Source: Ramlibacter sp.
GTDB taxonomy: Bacteria > Pseudomonadota > Gammaproteobacteria > Burkholderiales > Burkholderiaceae
NCBI GenBank assembly: GCA_014376915.1
Contig: JACMQP010000240.1
Coordinates: forward strand, 1-8,088
Direction of reading: 5' to 3'
DNA: 8,088 nt
The translations under genes were made by a program, and so were the position numbers. How positions within the stretch are numbered: position 1 is the first letter of the stretch; each line of letters begins with the position of its first letter. The notes below the pieces were generated by a model. It saw nothing but the letters and a program-made list of their open reading frames with translations. It searched no databases and was not told where the DNA came from. This document shows positions 1 through 7,086 of the stretch, one piece after another.

Positions 1-969
1 GATTTCGTAGGGGCTCATCGTGGCGTCGCCGACGAAGATGAGCTTGTAGTCCTTGTTGTACTTGCGCAGGATGTCGACCGTGGCGAACTTTTCCGAGAAG
101 CGCCGCTTGTTGTTCTTCCACATGAAGTCGTAGACGCAGTTATGGAAGTAATAGAACTCGAGGTGCTTGAACTCCGCCTTTGCGGCCGAGAACATCTCTT
201 CCACGCGGTGGATGTGCTCATCCATCGTGCCGCCGACGTCCATCAGCAGCAGCACCTTCACCTTGTTGTGCCGCTCCGGCACCATCTTGATGTCCAGGTA
301 GCCGGCATTGGCGGCGGTGGCCCTGATCGTGTCGTCCAGGTCCAGCTCGTCGGCCGCGCCTTCGCGCGCGAACCGCCGCAGTCGCCGCATCGCAACCTTG
401 ATATTGCGCGTGCCCAGTTCCTGGGTATCGTCGTAATCCTTGTACGCGCGCTGGTCCCAGACCTTCACCGCGCTCTTGTTGCGGCTCTTGTCCTGGCCGA
501 TACGGATGCCCTGCGGATTGACGCCGTAGGCACCAAAGGGCGAGGTGCCGCCGGTGCCGATCATCTTGCTGCCGCCTTCGTGCCGCTCTTTCTGCTCCTC
601 GAAGCGCTTCTTGAGCGTCTCCATCAGCTCGTCCCAGCCCATCTTCGCGATCTTGGCCTTCTCCTCGGGCGACAGTTGGAGCTCAAGGTTCTTGCGCAGC
701 CAATCGAGCGGGATGTCCCTGGTGAAGTCCGCGATCATCTCGACGCCCTTGAAATAGGCGGCGAAGGCGCGGTCGAACTTGTCGTAGTGCTTCTCGTCCT
801 TCACCAGCGAGGCGCGGCTCAGATAATAGAAATCGCCGATGCCCCAGCCGCCGTCATCGCTGTTGGGGCCGACGACGCCTTCCTTCAGTGCTTCGATCAG
901 CGTCAGGTATTCCTTGACCGACACCGGCAGCTTGGCGCTGCGCAGGGTGTAGAAGAAGTCGATCAGCAT
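1..969 (-). CDS. CoxE-like von Willebrand factor A (VWA) domain protein, partial (C-terminus beyond window)
   Basis: The frame is open from the ATG at 969 down to base 1 with no stop, giving the first 323 residues; the end lies outside the window. Residues 1-130 are a helical, charged N-terminal region. A GTGGTSPFG stretch lies at about 138-146, and a VWA fold begins near 236 with a hydrophobic strand (KVLLLMD). The metal-ion-dependent adhesion site is D244-V-G-G-T248 rather than the usual DxSxS. A later GDATMSP (314-320) is the likely second metal-site loop. The start is supported by GGGAG six bases upstream. It is the last visible gene of a four-gene operon, 12 bases after the acetyltransferase. 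Family knowledge: such VWA proteins pair with MoxR AAA+ ATPases and are thought to help assemble or activate client complexes; the client is unknown here. The fold and MoxR partnership are secure; the exact function is not. Confidence 0.88.
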   Translation of the reverse strand, partial: MLIDFFYTLRSAKLPVSVKEYLTLIEALKEGVVGPNSDDGGWGIGDFYYLSRASLVKDEKHYDKFDRAFAAYFKGVEMIADFTRDIPLDWLRKNLELQLSPEEKAKIAKMGWDELMETLKKRFEEQKERHEGGSKMIGTGGTSPFGAYGVNPQGIRIGQDKSRNKSAVKVWDQRAYKDYDDTQELGTRNIKVAMRRLRRFAREGAADELDLDDTIRATAANAGYLDIKMVPERHNKVKVLLLMDVGGTMDEHIHRVEEMFSAAKAEFKHLEFYYFHNCVYDFMWKNNKRRFSEKFATVDILRKYNKDYKLIFVGDATMSPYEI

Positions 970-981
970 CGCGCTCTCCCG

Positions 982-1587
982 TCAGTTCGCGCCGCCGCGC
1001 GGCTTGGCCAGCAGATATTGCAGCTGGGCCCGCGTCTCGGCCCATTCGCCGGCAGCCAGGCTGTACATCACGGTGTCGCGCACCGTTCCGTCGCGGCGCA
1101 ACGCGTGATGCCGCAACACACCATCCTTGCGTGCGCCGAGCCGCTCGATGGCCTGCTGGCTGGCGAAGTTGAAGTTGTCGGTGCGCCAGCCCACCAGCCG
1201 GGCACCGAGCGTGTCGAACGCATGGGCCAGCAGCAGCAGCTTGCAGGTGGTGTTGACGTGGCTGCGCTGCCAGCTCTTGCCGTACCACGTGTAGCCGATC
1301 TCCAGCCGCTCCACCGCCGGCACGATGTCGTGATAGCGCGTCGTGCCGATGACCGCGCCGCTGGCGACGTCCCGCACCACGAAGGGCAGCATGTGGCCGT
1401 CGTCCCGGCCCTTGAGCGCGGCGTCGATGTAGGCGTGCGCTTCGCCCGGCGCTGGCACCGAGGTGACGCGCAGCGTCCACAACTCGCCGTCCTGCGCCGC
1501 CGCTTCCAGGCCGGCCGCGTGCTCCCGCGTCATCGGCTCCAGCCGCACCACGTCCGTCTGCAAGGTCACCGATTCGGGCTTGCGCAT
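982..1587 (-). CDS. GNAT family N-acetyltransferase, RimJ/RimL type
   Basis: This 201-residue protein matches the layout of RimJ/RimL-like GNAT enzymes, which move an acetyl group from acetyl-CoA to an amine, often a protein N-terminus. The N-terminal part (10-60) has the usual strand followed by a substrate-side helix. Residues 96-112 carry EIGYTWYGKSWQRSHVN, typical of the acetyl-CoA binding strand and loop in this subgroup. TDNFN (136-140) stands where relatives usually have a TDxxN segment, and HALRRDGTVRDTVMYSL (161-177) is the characteristic closing beta-hairpin. The ATG at 1587 has AAGGA eight bases upstream. It begins one base after the stop of the small membrane protein gene and ends 12 bases before the VWA gene, so it should be co-transcribed with the MoxR/VWA pair. 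The substrate cannot be deduced. The family assignment is firm. Confidence 0.88.
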   Translation of the reverse strand: MRKPESVTLQTDVVRLEPMTREHAAGLEAAAQDGELWTLRVTSVPAPGEAHAYIDAALKGRDDGHMLPFVVRDVASGAVIGTTRYHDIVPAVERLEIGYTWYGKSWQRSHVNTTCKLLLLAHAFDTLGARLVGWRTDNFNFASQQAIERLGARKDGVLRHHALRRDGTVRDTVMYSLAAGEWAETRAQLQYLLAKPRGGAN

Positions 1588-1588
1588 G

Positions 1589-1801
1589 CTACTTTTCCTT
1601 GCGGGAGGCGCGCCAGCGGCGGGCCAGCTGGACGCCCGCGCCCCCGCCGAGGCCGGCCAGCACGATGCCCGCGATGGCGCTGTTTCCGTAGCCGTCCGCC
1701 AGCGGGTCGAAGCCCAGCAGATGGCCGGCCAGCCAGGCGACCAGTACGCCGGCCATGAAGCCGACGGCGTCGGTAAGGCCCTCGATCAACAACGGGTTCA
1801 C
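1589..1801 (-). CDS. small two-helix membrane protein, hypothetical
   Basis: I do not recognise a named family. The 70-residue product has two hydrophobic segments, about 11-30 and 41-60. They are separated by a short polar turn (FDPLADGYGN), and the protein ends in a basic tail (RRWRASRKEK). The second helix is rich in small residues (AGIVLAGLGGGAG), a pattern that allows tight helix packing. The arginine- and lysine-rich C-terminus would be predicted to stay in the cytoplasm. Translation starts at a GTG supported by AGGAG six bases upstream. The gene lies 22 bases after the MoxR gene and one base before the acetyltransferase gene. That spacing and a proper ribosome binding site argue that it is real. 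It may anchor or partner the MoxR/VWA machinery in the membrane, but that is inference from position only. Confidence 0.72.
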   Translation of the reverse strand: MNPLLIEGLTDAVGFMAGVLVAWLAGHLLGFDPLADGYGNSAIAGIVLAGLGGGAGVQLARRWRASRKEK

Positions 1802-1823
1802 GGCGCGCTCCTGAGACCGTGCT

Positions 1824-2678
1824 TCAGCGGTTGTGACGCTGCATGAACACCAGCTTCTCGAAAAGGGTCACGTCCTGCTCGTTCTTGAGGAGTGCGCCCA
1901 CCAGCGGCGGTACGACGACCTTGTCGTCCTTGCTCTGAAGGGCTTCCAGCGGGATGTCCTCGGCCAGCAGCAGCTTCAGCCAGTCCAGCAGCTCAGAGGT
2001 GGATGGTTTCTTCTTCAGGCCCGGCAGGTTTCGCACGTCGTAGAAGGTCTTCATCGCCGCCGTGAGCAGTTCCTGCTTCAGGCCGGGGAAGTGCACGTCG
2101 ACGATCTGCTTCATCGTCTCGGCGTCGGGGAACTTGATGTAGTGAAAGAAGCAGCGGCGCAGGAAGGCGTCCGGCAGTTCCTTCTCGTTGTTGGACGTAA
2201 TGAACACCAGCGGCCGGTGCTTCGCCTTGATCAGTTCGCGCGTCTCGTAGACGTAGAACTCCATCCGGTCGATCTCGCGCAGCAGGTCGTTGGGAAACTC
2301 GATGTCCGCCTTGTCGATCTCGTCGATCAGCAGCGCCACCGGCTGATCAGTCGTGAATGCCTGCCAGAGCACGCCCTTGACAATGTAGTTGTGGATGTCC
2401 TTGACCCGCTGGCCGCCGTCGACGTCGGCCAGCTGCGAGTCGCGCAGGCGGCTCACCGCATCGTATTCGTACAGGCCCTGCTGCGCCTTGGTGGTCGATT
2501 TGATGTGCCACTGCAGCAGCGGCATGTCCAGCGCCTGCGCCACCTCCTCGGCCAGCATCGTCTTGCCGGTACCCGGCTCACCCTTGACCAGGAGCGGACG
2601 CTTGAGAGTAATCGCCGCATTGACCGCCAACATCAGATCCTGCGTGGCGACGTAATTCTGGGAGCCTTTAAACTTCAT
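1824..2678 (-). CDS. MoxR-family AAA+ ATPase
   Basis: The 284-residue protein is a cytoplasmic AAA+ ATPase of the MoxR group. Visible motifs are Walker A GEPGTGKT (33-40), Walker B LLIDEID (116-122), sensor 1 TSNN (161-164) and an arginine-finger region DAFLRRC (170-176). A C-terminal helical lid follows from about 205 to the end. MoxR ATPases act as chaperone-like remodellers that, with a VWA partner, insert cofactors or activate enzyme complexes. The CoxE-like protein downstream in the same operon is the likely partner. The start at 2678 gives the family-typical N-terminus (MKFKGSQNYVATQDL). However, there is no Shine-Dalgarno sequence before it: the preceding bases read CCTCCC on the coding strand. 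It could be leaderless-like or use a weak site. Assignment to one MoxR subfamily (for example the PA2707-like group) is only a guess. Confidence 0.93.
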   Translation of the reverse strand: MKFKGSQNYVATQDLMLAVNAAITLKRPLLVKGEPGTGKTMLAEEVAQALDMPLLQWHIKSTTKAQQGLYEYDAVSRLRDSQLADVDGGQRVKDIHNYIVKGVLWQAFTTDQPVALLIDEIDKADIEFPNDLLREIDRMEFYVYETRELIKAKHRPLVFITSNNEKELPDAFLRRCFFHYIKFPDAETMKQIVDVHFPGLKQELLTAAMKTFYDVRNLPGLKKKPSTSELLDWLKLLLAEDIPLEALQSKDDKVVVPPLVGALLKNEQDVTLFEKLVFMQRHNR

Positions 2679-2695
2679 GGGAGGATTCGGGGGGA

Positions 2696-2725
2696 TTGGG
2701 GACGCCGCATGGCGCTGGATATAAT
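2696..2725 (+). promoter_or_regulatory. candidate sigma-70 promoter for the cytochrome gene
   Basis: A perfect -10 hexamer TATAAT lies at 2720-2725. A partial -35 (TTGGGG, 3 of 6) lies at 2696-2701, with an 18-base spacer. Transcription would start near 2732, about 40 bases before the cytochrome ATG. The site sits in the 95-base region between divergent genes and is the only AT-rich patch nearby. The -35 is weak, so an activator or an extended contact may be needed. Confidence 0.5.
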
Positions 2726-2773
2726 CGAAGGTTGATTTGGACTACAAAACCTTCACTGGATTGTGCGCGCAAA

Positions 2774-3526
2774 ATGAACAAGTTGTTGACCACGCTTTTC
2801 GCCCTGGGTGTCGCTTGCGTGACGGGTCTTGGGTATGCTCAGGCGCCGTCCACGGCGCCGACGCAGGCATCGTCGGTCACGCCGACCCCCGCGCCCGCAG
2901 CGGTTTCAGTCGAGGCACTGGCGCCCGCCAGGTCCGCGCCGGCCGATGCCAAGTTGCTGCAGGCGAAGGTTGCGATGTGCATCGGCTGCCACGGCATCAA
3001 GGGCTACCAGGCCAGTTTCCCCGAGGTCTACCGGGTGCCGATGATTTCGGGCCAGAGCGCGAAGTACATCGTCTCGGCCCTCGTTGCCTACAAGGCGGGT
3101 GACCGCAAGCATCCGACGATGCGCGGCATCGCCGTCACTCTAAGCGAGCAGGACATCAAGGACATCGCCGACTTCTACGCCGCCAGCGGCGCGGATGCCG
3201 GCCACAAGCTGGCCGAGAAGCCCAACAAGGAACCGAATGTCCAGGTCGCGGCCCTGCTGCAGAAGGCTGCCTGCGTGTCCTGCCACGGCGCCAACTTCTC
3301 CCAGCCGATCGACGGCTATCCCAAGATCGCGGGCCAGCACAACGACTATCTGTTCGCCGCCCTGCGCGCCTACAAGACCGAGAACAATCCGACCCTGGGC
3401 CGCAACAACGCGGTGATGGGCGCGATCGTCAAGCAGTTCTCCAACGCCGAACTGAAGGCCCTGGCCAACTACGTCGGCTCGCTGGACGGCGAATTGAAGA
3501 CGGTGCCGGAAAGCAAGTTCCGTTAG
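2774..3526 (+). CDS. cytochrome c4-type dihaem c-type cytochrome, periplasmic
   Basis: The product (250 residues) is an exported dihaem electron carrier. Residues 1-24 form a signal peptide: MNKLL, a hydrophobic core, then cleavage probably after YAQA. A Pro/Ala/Thr-rich linker (25-60) follows. Two homologous cytochrome c domains come next. The first has C69-I-G-C72-H73 with likely axial Met116 (PTMRG); the second has C167-V-S-C170-H171 with likely axial Met215 (AVMGA). The c4 hallmark GQ..Y..AL.AYK is present in both halves (93-107 and 187-201). Cytochromes c4 pass electrons from the bc1 complex or other donors to terminal oxidases. An in-frame ATG exists at 2696, but it overlaps the predicted promoter and would bury the signal peptide, so the ATG at 2774 is preferred, although its ribosome binding site is weak. 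The gene diverges from the MoxR operon and ends at a strong terminator. Confidence 0.92.
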   Translation: MNKLLTTLFALGVACVTGLGYAQAPSTAPTQASSVTPTPAPAAVSVEALAPARSAPADAKLLQAKVAMCIGCHGIKGYQASFPEVYRVPMISGQSAKYIVSALVAYKAGDRKHPTMRGIAVTLSEQDIKDIADFYAASGADAGHKLAEKPNKEPNVQVAALLQKAACVSCHGANFSQPIDGYPKIAGQHNDYLFAALRAYKTENNPTLGRNNAVMGAIVKQFSNAELKALANYVGSLDGELKTVPESKFR

Positions 3527-3544
3527 TGCCGTTCGCGCAGAGAT

Positions 3545-3579
3545 AAAGACGAAGCCCCGCGATGCGGGGCTTCGTCTTT
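3545..3579. terminator. bidirectional intrinsic terminator
   Basis: A perfect 16-base inverted repeat (arms 3545-3560 and 3564-3579) surrounds a GAT loop. The stem has a GC-rich core (GAAGCCCCGC), with AAA at the left foot and TTT at the right foot. It can therefore stop transcripts from both directions, although the T runs are short. It lies between the end of the cytochrome gene (3526) and the end of the convergent DUF1841 gene (3588), exactly where a shared terminator is expected. Confidence 0.9.
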
Positions 3580-3587
3580 GAGTGGTG

Positions 3588-4019
3588 CTATTTCGTCGCG
3601 CGGCGCTGCACGCATTCGACGTAGGCCTGGCCGTCTGGCGGCCGACCGGCGCGCTGGCTTTCCCACAGCATCTGGCCCAGGCACTCCATCGCATCGTGAT
3701 GGGCGTCATGCAGCGAATTGCGGCGCGAGGCCAGCAGTTCGACCGCCTGCCGGATGCCGCGGGGCTGGTCGATGGAACACTGCTCGCTGATCGACAGGTG
3801 CATCGACAGGTGCAGGAACGGATTGGTCTTGCCGGCATCGGCTTCGTAGACCCGCGCCACCGCAGCGTCGCTGTCGACCAGGTCGGCGTGGTATTCGGGA
3901 TGCTCCTGCAGCCACTGGCCGGCCAGCGTCTCCAGCGCGTCCATCGGTTGCCCATCCGCGCCCCTGGTGTGGACCGAACAGAAGAAGCGCCGGACATCGG
4001 CCTGGGACGGATTGAACAT
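3588..4019 (-). CDS. DUF1841 family protein
   Basis: This 143-residue soluble protein matches the DUF1841 family as I recall it; the function is unknown. Diagnostic segments are the opening MFNPSQADVRRFF, the HPEYH motif (40-44), TNPFLHLSMHLSISEQ (65-80), SIDQPRGI (82-89) and HDAHHDAMECLGQMLWE (104-120). The protein has no signal peptide or membrane segment and looks mostly helical. Several regularly spaced histidines (40, 44, 70, 74, 104, 107, 108) could bind a metal, which is my inference and not established. The ATG at 4019 gives the family-typical N-terminus but has no clear Shine-Dalgarno sequence. It converges on the cytochrome gene and shares its terminator, and it diverges from the small membrane protein gene. 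Its neighbours do not suggest a role. Confidence 0.85.
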   Translation of the reverse strand: MFNPSQADVRRFFCSVHTRGADGQPMDALETLAGQWLQEHPEYHADLVDSDAAVARVYEADAGKTNPFLHLSMHLSISEQCSIDQPRGIRQAVELLASRRNSLHDAHHDAMECLGQMLWESQRAGRPPDGQAYVECVQRRATK

Positions 4020-4025
4020 GGGAAT

Positions 4026-4053
4026 TTGAGCGTAGCACGCGATGCCCTACAGT
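4026..4053 (+). promoter_or_regulatory. weak candidate promoter for the small membrane protein gene
   Basis: TTGAGC (4026-4031, 4 of 6 matches to the -35 consensus) and TACAGT (4048-4053, 4 of 6 to the -10 consensus) are separated by 16 bases. Transcription would begin about 55 bases before the ATG at 4116. The position in a divergent intergenic region is right, but such matches occur by chance and the call is tentative. Confidence 0.3.
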
Positions 4054-4115
4054 CGGGCACGCTGGGCGGCGCCGGGGCCCAGCCGTTTCGGACAGGCCCG
4101 GCCAGGGAGCAAACC

Positions 4116-4337
4116 ATGAACGCCATGAAGATCAGCGGCATCATCCTCATCGTCCTGGGCCTCGCGGGATTTTTCACCGGGGGCTTCAGTTTCATGCAGG
4201 AAACAACCAAGGCCCAGATCGGGCCGATCCAGCTCAATGTGAAGGAGAAGAAGGAAGTCGGCATCCCCGAGTGGCTGAGCATCGGGGCGGTCGTGCTCGG
4301 CGGCGTGCTGCTGGTGATGGGCTTTCGCAAGGCGTGA
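4116..4337 (+). CDS. small two-helix inner-membrane protein (DUF3185-like)
   Basis: The 73-residue product has two membrane helices, about 6-26 and 53-70. They are joined by a charged loop (ETTKAQIGPIQLNVKEKKE) that would face one side of the membrane. This layout resembles small uncharacterised proteins common in Proteobacteria, possibly DUF3185, but I am not certain of the family. The ATG at 4116 is supported by GGGAG about six bases upstream. A second ATG at 4125 is possible but has poorer spacing. It stands alone between DUF1841 (divergent) and the pca operon, which starts 57 bases later on the same strand. Read-through into pcaI is possible because no terminator is visible between them. 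A role in the pca pathway is not implied. Confidence 0.78.
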   Translation: MNAMKISGIILIVLGLAGFFTGGFSFMQETTKAQIGPIQLNVKEKKEVGIPEWLSIGAVVLGGVLLVMGFRKA

Positions 4338-4382
4338 CCAACAGGGGGCGGGAGCCGGCGCGATCATCTTCGCGGCTTGGCC

Positions 4383-4397
4383 AGGACTTCACTCATG
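4383..4397 (+). promoter_or_regulatory. ribosome binding site that fixes the pcaI start
   Basis: AGGA at 4383-4386 lies eight bases before the ATG at 4395. An upstream in-frame TTG at 4377 would place this AGGA inside the coding region and would add residues that PcaI homologues lack, so the ATG at 4395 is preferred. Confidence 0.7.
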
Positions 4398-5090
4398 ATC
4401 GACAAAATCGCGGCCTCGGTGGCCGAAGCGCTGACCGGCGTCAAGGACGGGTCCACCGTCCTGATCGGCGGCTTCGGCACGGCCGGCATCCCGAATGAAC
4501 TGATCGACGGCCTGATCGCGCAGGGCGCGAAGGACCTCACCGTCGTGAACAACAACGCCGGCAACGGCGACACCGGCCTGGCCGCGTTGCTCAAGACCGG
4601 GCGGGTACGCAAGATCGTCTGCAGCTTTCCACGGCAGGCCGACAGCCATGTGTTCGACGGCCTGTACCGCAGCGGCAAGATCGAACTCGAACTGGTGCCG
4701 CAGGGCAACCTCGCCGAGCGGATCCGCGCCGCCGGCGCTGGTATCGGCGCCTTTTTCACGCCCACAGGTTTCGGCACCGACCTCGCCAAGGGCAAGGAAA
4801 CCCGCGAGATCAACGGCCGTCAGTACGTGCTGGAGCACCCGATCTACGGCGACGTCGCCCTGATCAAGGCCGAGCGCGGCGACCGCTGGGGCAACCTGAT
4901 GTTCCGCAAGGCGGCGCGCAACTTCGGCCCGGTGATGGCGATGGGCGCCAGGCGAACCATCGCCACCGTCCACGAGATCGCGGAACTCGGCCAGCTCGAG
5001 CCAGAGGCCGTGGTGACGCCGGGCATCTTCATCAGCAAGATCGTGAAGATCGAGCGGGTCGCGACGCAAGGCGGAGGATTCAGGTCATGA
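4395..5090 (+). CDS. pcaI: 3-oxoadipate CoA-transferase subunit A
   Basis: The 231-residue protein is the alpha subunit of a family I CoA-transferase. With PcaJ it moves CoA from succinyl-CoA to 3-oxoadipate, the penultimate step of the beta-ketoadipate pathway for aromatic compounds. The family I signature GGFGTAGIP is at 25-33. NNNAGNGDTGLAALL (52-66), CSFPRQADSHVFD (76-88) and VPQGNLAERIRA (101-112) closely resemble Pseudomonas PcaI as I recall it. The length fits the family, and no signal or membrane segment is present. The stop overlaps the pcaJ start by four bases (ATGA), so the subunits should be made in equal amounts. The main alternative is succinyl-CoA:acetoacetate CoA-transferase (ScoA), a close relative; the adjacent pcaF-type thiolase favours PcaI. 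No regulator gene or clear operator is visible in the 57 bases upstream. Confidence 0.92.
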   Translation: MIDKIAASVAEALTGVKDGSTVLIGGFGTAGIPNELIDGLIAQGAKDLTVVNNNAGNGDTGLAALLKTGRVRKIVCSFPRQADSHVFDGLYRSGKIELELVPQGNLAERIRAAGAGIGAFFTPTGFGTDLAKGKETREINGRQYVLEHPIYGDVALIKAERGDRWGNLMFRKAARNFGPVMAMGARRTIATVHEIAELGQLEPEAVVTPGIFISKIVKIERVATQGGGFRS

Positions 5091-5742
5091 ACTACCAGCG
5101 GCGAACCAAAGAGCAGCTCGCCCAGCGGGTGGCGCGTGACATCCACGGCGGCGCCTACGTCAACCTCGGCATCGGCATGCCGACGCTGGTCGCCAACCAC
5201 CTGCCGCAAGGCATCGAGGTGGTGCTGCACAGTGAGAACGGGATCCTCGGCATGGGCCCCGCACCGGCCGACGGCCGGGAAGATTACGACCTGATCAATG
5301 CCGGCAAACAGCCGGTGACACTGCTGCCCGGCGGCGCCTACTTCCACCACGCCGACAGTTTCGCCATGATGCGCGGCGGGCATCTGGACATCTGCGTGCT
5401 GGGCGCCTTCCAGGTCTCTTCCACCGGTGACCTGGCCAACTGGCACACCGGCGAGAAGGACGCCATTCCCGCCGTCGGCGGCGCGATGGACCTCGCCATC
5501 GGCGCCAAGCAGACCTGGGTGATGATGGACCTGCTGACCAAGAAGGGTGACAGCAAGGTCGTGGAGACATGCAGCTACCCGCTCACCGGAATCGCCTGCG
5601 TCGCGCGCATTTACTCCGATCTCGCGACGCTGGAATGCACGCCGCAGGGTCTCAGGCTGGTCGACAGGGTCGATGGCCTGGGCCACGCCGAACTCGAACA
5701 ACTCATCGGGCTGCCGATCGCGGCCCGAGCCGGAGAACACAC

Positions 5743-5746
<4 letters not shown>
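5087..5746 (+). CDS. pcaJ: 3-oxoadipate CoA-transferase subunit B
   Basis: The 219-residue protein is the beta subunit of the same CoA-transferase and carries the active site. The catalytic glutamate is E50 in LHSENGILGMGP (47-58), the family I signature 2, which forms a glutamyl-CoA thioester during transfer. Upstream is the conserved GAYVNLGIGMPTLVANHLP (22-40). LLPGGAYFHHADSFAMMRGGHLDI, beginning at about 80, and the CSYPLTGIACVARIYSDLA region near 180-200 match PcaJ proteins as I recall them. Translation starts at 5087, within the pcaI stop, with GGAGG about nine bases upstream. The stop overlaps the pcaF start by four bases. ScoB is the close alternative; the operon context favours PcaJ. 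Confidence 0.93.
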
Positions 5747-6948
<1,202 letters not shown>

Positions 6949-7086
6949 CGCCATCCCGGCGACCGGCGCCGGAAGCGTGCTTCAGCCATCGGAAAACTGA
7001 TTTTCGGGACCGGTGCTTGCCAGCGCCGCGCGCCGGTTTCACACTGCGGCAGCGTCGCAGAAATTAACCGACAGGAACCCGAAGAG
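6949..7086. other. intergenic region between pcaF and the dehydrogenase gene
   Basis: This 138-base gap has no convincing gene, hairpin terminator or repeat. The only promoter-like pair I can find is TTGCCA at 7017-7022, followed 17 bases later by CACACT (7040-7045), which matches the -10 consensus at only three positions. A short GC-rich palindrome (CCGGCGCCGG) lies around 6963-6972 but lacks a T run. Presumably the region holds the promoter of the dehydrogenase/amidohydrolase pair. Confidence 0.3.

Noticed and set aside
142..1758. Very long plus-strand open frame across the GNAT and VWA genes
   Set aside because: It is antisense to two clear genes and its translation is Leu/Val/His/Arg-rich without any fold. 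Such frames are a by-product of high GC at third codon positions on the other strand.
2696..2773. N-terminal extension of the cytochrome from an upstream ATG
   Set aside because: It would overlap the TATAAT promoter element and place 26 charged and polar residues before a clear signal peptide.
4060..4115. GC-rich palindromic bases (GGCGGCGCCGGGGCCC) upstream of the small membrane protein gene
   Set aside because: Short self-complementary GC runs are expected at this base composition. There is no T run and no second copy that I could see.
3140..4330. Long minus-strand open frame crossing the cytochrome end, terminator and DUF1841 region
   Set aside because: It crosses the terminator hairpin and several genes in the wrong frame. 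The DUF1841 frame at 3588-4019 explains this region better.
4377..4394. TTG start for pcaI, six codons upstream
   Set aside because: The AGGA ribosome binding site lies inside this extension and fits the ATG at 4395; homologues as I recall them begin at about that Met.
6955..6980. Possible terminator after pcaF (CCGGCGACCGGCGCCGG)
   Set aside because: The stem is short and ambiguous, and no T run follows.
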